Source: Gardnerella vaginalis
GTDB lineage: Bacteria > Actinomycetota > Actinomycetes > Actinomycetales > Bifidobacteriaceae
NCBI GenBank assembly: GCA_946997215.1
Contig: CAMPUL010000013.1
Span: 1-42,536, forward strand
Direction of reading: 5' to 3'
Length of the DNA stretch: 42,536 nucleotides
The notes beneath the pieces were generated by a model. It had not been told where the DNA came from. It did not search any database and saw only the letters and a list, made by a program, of their open reading frames with translations. Every line of letters begins with the position of its first letter. Position 1 is the first letter of the stretch. Below, piece after piece: positions 41,029 through 42,536 of this stretch. Made by a program: the position numbers and the translations under genes.

Positions 41029-41973
41029 TCACCCAAGTTCCTCAATCGTTCGCTTAGCGCGAATCGCGTTTGCGCGCGCGCCAAGCTCCTCGTCTTTAGG
41101 GTATTCAACATATTCCAAAGTCAAACCGTTAGCTGCAATCGGACCTGTAGAGCCTTCTCGAATCGGATTTTCAATCTTATTTTTGAACCAATCAACAGAA
41201 CGCTTACCGCATCCAACTTGCACGCACGCTCCAACAAGAGAACGAACCATATTATGCGCAAATGCGTCTGCAACAATAGTGAACTCAAGCAAACCGTTCT
41301 CAATGCAAGGAATTTTTCCAGTTGATTTAGCGCCATAAGACGCACCAGCAGAGACACCATGATCCGCACCAGCACACGCACAAACGCGATTCCAAACAGC
41401 CTTTTTAACGCACCTAATCGTAGTTCCACCAGGATTCGGCCGCGCAAAAGACCCAAAATCATGCAAACCAACAATCATAGCTGCTGCCTGATTCATTGCG
41501 TCAACGTTTAAGTCGTAGTCAAGTTGCAACACAAAACCACGCATTCGCGGATCCAAATTTGCGCGATTTGCCGCATCACTAATCCGATACACGTATGTGC
41601 GATCCAGCGCAGAAAAACGCGCGTCAAAACCGCTTGGCGCAATACTTACGCTGTGAATTGAAATGTCTTTAGGCAAAACACCGCAAAGCCTATATTCCAA
41701 TGCTTTTACAGGCGTAAGATTTGTGTGACCAACGCAATTTTGCAAAACAGATTCCGAAACATCTAAATGACAAACTTGGTAAGATGCGTGAACGCCCGTA
41801 TCTGTGCGGCCAGCAACGCTAAGCCGTAAAGGTTCGCTAGCATCGCTTTTATTCACGCGCAAAACCTTGTGCAATGCGTCTTCTAAAACACCTTGAACAG
41901 TGCGCAAAGTAGGCTGCTTTGCCCAACCATAAAAATCGCCGCCATCATACGCTAAATCCAAACGAAGACGCAT
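41029..41973 (-). CDS. truA: tRNA pseudouridine(38-40) synthase TruA
   Basis: Modifies uridines 38-40 of the tRNA anticodon arm. LDLAYDGGDFYGWAKQP (5-21) and SVAGRTDTGVHASYQ (52-66, catalytic Asp58) are diagnostic; FVLQLDYDLNVDAMNQAA, DFGSFARPNP and AHNMVRSLVGACVQVG are further family blocks. 314 residues, slightly long owing to a Cys/Ala/Gly-rich insertion around 208-225. The ATG has AAAGG six bases upstream; this AAAGG is the trailing partial unit of the 13-bp array at 41985-42075. Confidence 0.95.
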   Translation of the reverse strand: MRLRLDLAYDGGDFYGWAKQPTLRTVQGVLEDALHKVLRVNKSDASEPLRLSVAGRTDTGVHASYQVCHLDVSESVLQNCVGHTNLTPVKALEYRLCGVLPKDISIHSVSIAPSGFDARFSALDRTYVYRISDAANRANLDPRMRGFVLQLDYDLNVDAMNQAAAMIVGLHDFGSFARPNPGGTTIRCVKKAVWNRVCACAGADHGVSAGASYGAKSTGKIPCIENGLLEFTIVADAFAHNMVRSLVGACVQVGCGKRSVDWFKNKIENPIREGSTGPIAANGLTLEYVEYPKDEELGARANAIRAKRTIEELG

Positions 41974-41984
41974 TCAAAACCTTT

Positions 41985-42075
41985 CCAAATAGACTTTCTA
42001 AACAAACTTTCCAAATAGACTTTCTAAACAAACTTTCCAAACAAACTTTCCAAATAGACTTTCTAAATAGACTTT
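41985..42075 (-). repeat. 13-bp tandem repeat, seven units, ending in the truA ribosome binding site
   Basis: On the minus strand the unit is AAAGTYTRTTTRG, present exactly seven times in register (91 bases) and followed by a partial eighth unit AAAGG, which serves as the truA Shine-Dalgarno. The array begins only three bases after the stop of the upstream gene, so it fills the whole spacer. Two variant units alternate irregularly (CTA versus TTG in the middle), indicating past slippage or unequal exchange. Confidence 0.95.
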
Positions 42076-42078
42076 ATG

Positions 42079-42536
42079 CTAGTTTTTCTTATCCGAAGGC
42101 ACACTAGCGAGCGCAAAAGCACTCATAACGCTACGAATCAACTCATATGTCTTTGAATCCATACGCATTGCAATCTTCAATAATTTAGGAACAACTTCCG
42201 ACCAATGCGCAGACATCTCGTCGAAAGTCGAGTACCCTAAACTACTAAAAATGCTGTAAACACTATCAATTCTGCGTTTACGCTCCTCAAATGGCAAATT
42301 CATCATCCATTCGTTTGCAGCTTTAGAAACAGCAAGCGCGCGTGGAGTTACGCAATTACAATAGTCAAAATCTCCATCTTTAACTTGCCAATACATGCCA
42401 AAATGTTGCATTAAGCCAATCGAATCCGCAGCCGTAACTTTATACGGCACGCCCGTATCCATAATCAACCCAATAAAAGCGGATTGCGGCACAACTTTTT
42501 CGATTCTGGAAACAACGCGAGAAAAAACCTTTGGAT
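42079..42536 (-). CDS. unrecognised protein, 5' end cut by window edge
   Basis: The frame is open from the right edge to the TAG at 42079-42081, giving at least 152 residues (PKFFSRVVSRIEKVV then PQSAFIGLIMDTGVPYKV...). It is not recognised. Visible features: mixed helical composition, a Met/Trp/Tyr-containing middle (GLMQHFGMYWQVKDGDFDYCNCVTP), and a C-terminal helix-rich part (FEERKRRIDSVYSIF, VVPKLLKIAMRM). No membrane segment or signal peptide is seen in the part present. A GTG at 42492 is possible as an internal start, but the frame continues upstream. It lies just upstream of truA on the same strand. Confidence 0.6.
   Translation of the reverse strand, partial: PKVFSRVVSRIEKVVPQSAFIGLIMDTGVPYKVTAADSIGLMQHFGMYWQVKDGDFDYCNCVTPRALAVSKAANEWMMNLPFEERKRRIDSVYSIFSSLGYSTFDEMSAHWSEVVPKLLKIAMRMDSKTYELIRSVMSAFALASVPSDKKN

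Overview
The window looks like a chromosomal piece of a low-GC member of the Bifidobacteriaceae, most like Gardnerella. The proteins are clearly actinobacterial: a GlxR/Crp-type regulator, the 29-residue ribosomal protein bS22 and an App1-type phosphatase. Base composition is only about 40-45% GC by eye, far below Bifidobacterium proper. Nearly every gene is a housekeeping gene. There is no integrase, transposase, CRISPR array or phage gene.

Layout. 1-4900: rdgB (cut by the left edge), rph and a Uup-like ABC-F protein on the minus strand, divergent from a dihydroorotate dehydrogenase-like gene. 4918-13687: a minus-strand run with a class A penicillin-binding protein, Crp-type regulator, S9 oligopeptidase, App1-type phosphatase and L,D-transpeptidase. 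13955-18890: plus-strand diacylglycerol kinase-like protein, phosphoglucomutase, RNase H with a long tail and ribose-5-phosphate isomerase. 18997-19900: bS22 and a membrane-anchored protein (minus). 19992-25989: radA followed by an unusual nucleoside cluster (SAH hydrolase-like enzyme, amidohydrolase/deaminase, cupin, and a convergent MTA/SAH nucleosidase-like enzyme). 26386-29206: a polar amino-acid ABC transporter. 29192-36595: the minus-strand nusA-infB-rbfA-truB-ribF translation cluster. 36891-37793: a lipoprotein. 37794-40835: a repeat-rich block around a secreted coiled-coil surface protein. 40841-42536: tRNA-Ser(CGA), truA and a gene cut by the right edge.

Two places stand out. First, the surface protein at 38690-39832 has a nine-G homopolymer exactly between its predicted -35 and -10 boxes, the classic design of a phase-variable promoter. 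The gene lies inside a ~2.7 kb segment bounded by a ~160-bp inverted repeat and surrounded by cruciform-forming repeats. Second, in the 21463-25989 cluster the SAH-hydrolase homologue and the nucleosidase homologue both carry substitutions at positions that normally recognise the 6-amino group of adenine, and a deaminase gene lies between them. This suggests a pathway through deaminated (inosine-type) thioether nucleosides rather than standard SAH recycling; this is inference.

A third theme is small-scale DNA duplication. Intergenic spaces hold short tandem repeats (a 7 x 13-bp array that runs into the truA ribosome binding site is the best), and many proteins carry Ser/Asp/Asn-rich insertions encoded by short repeated words. 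Both point to frequent replication slippage in this lineage.
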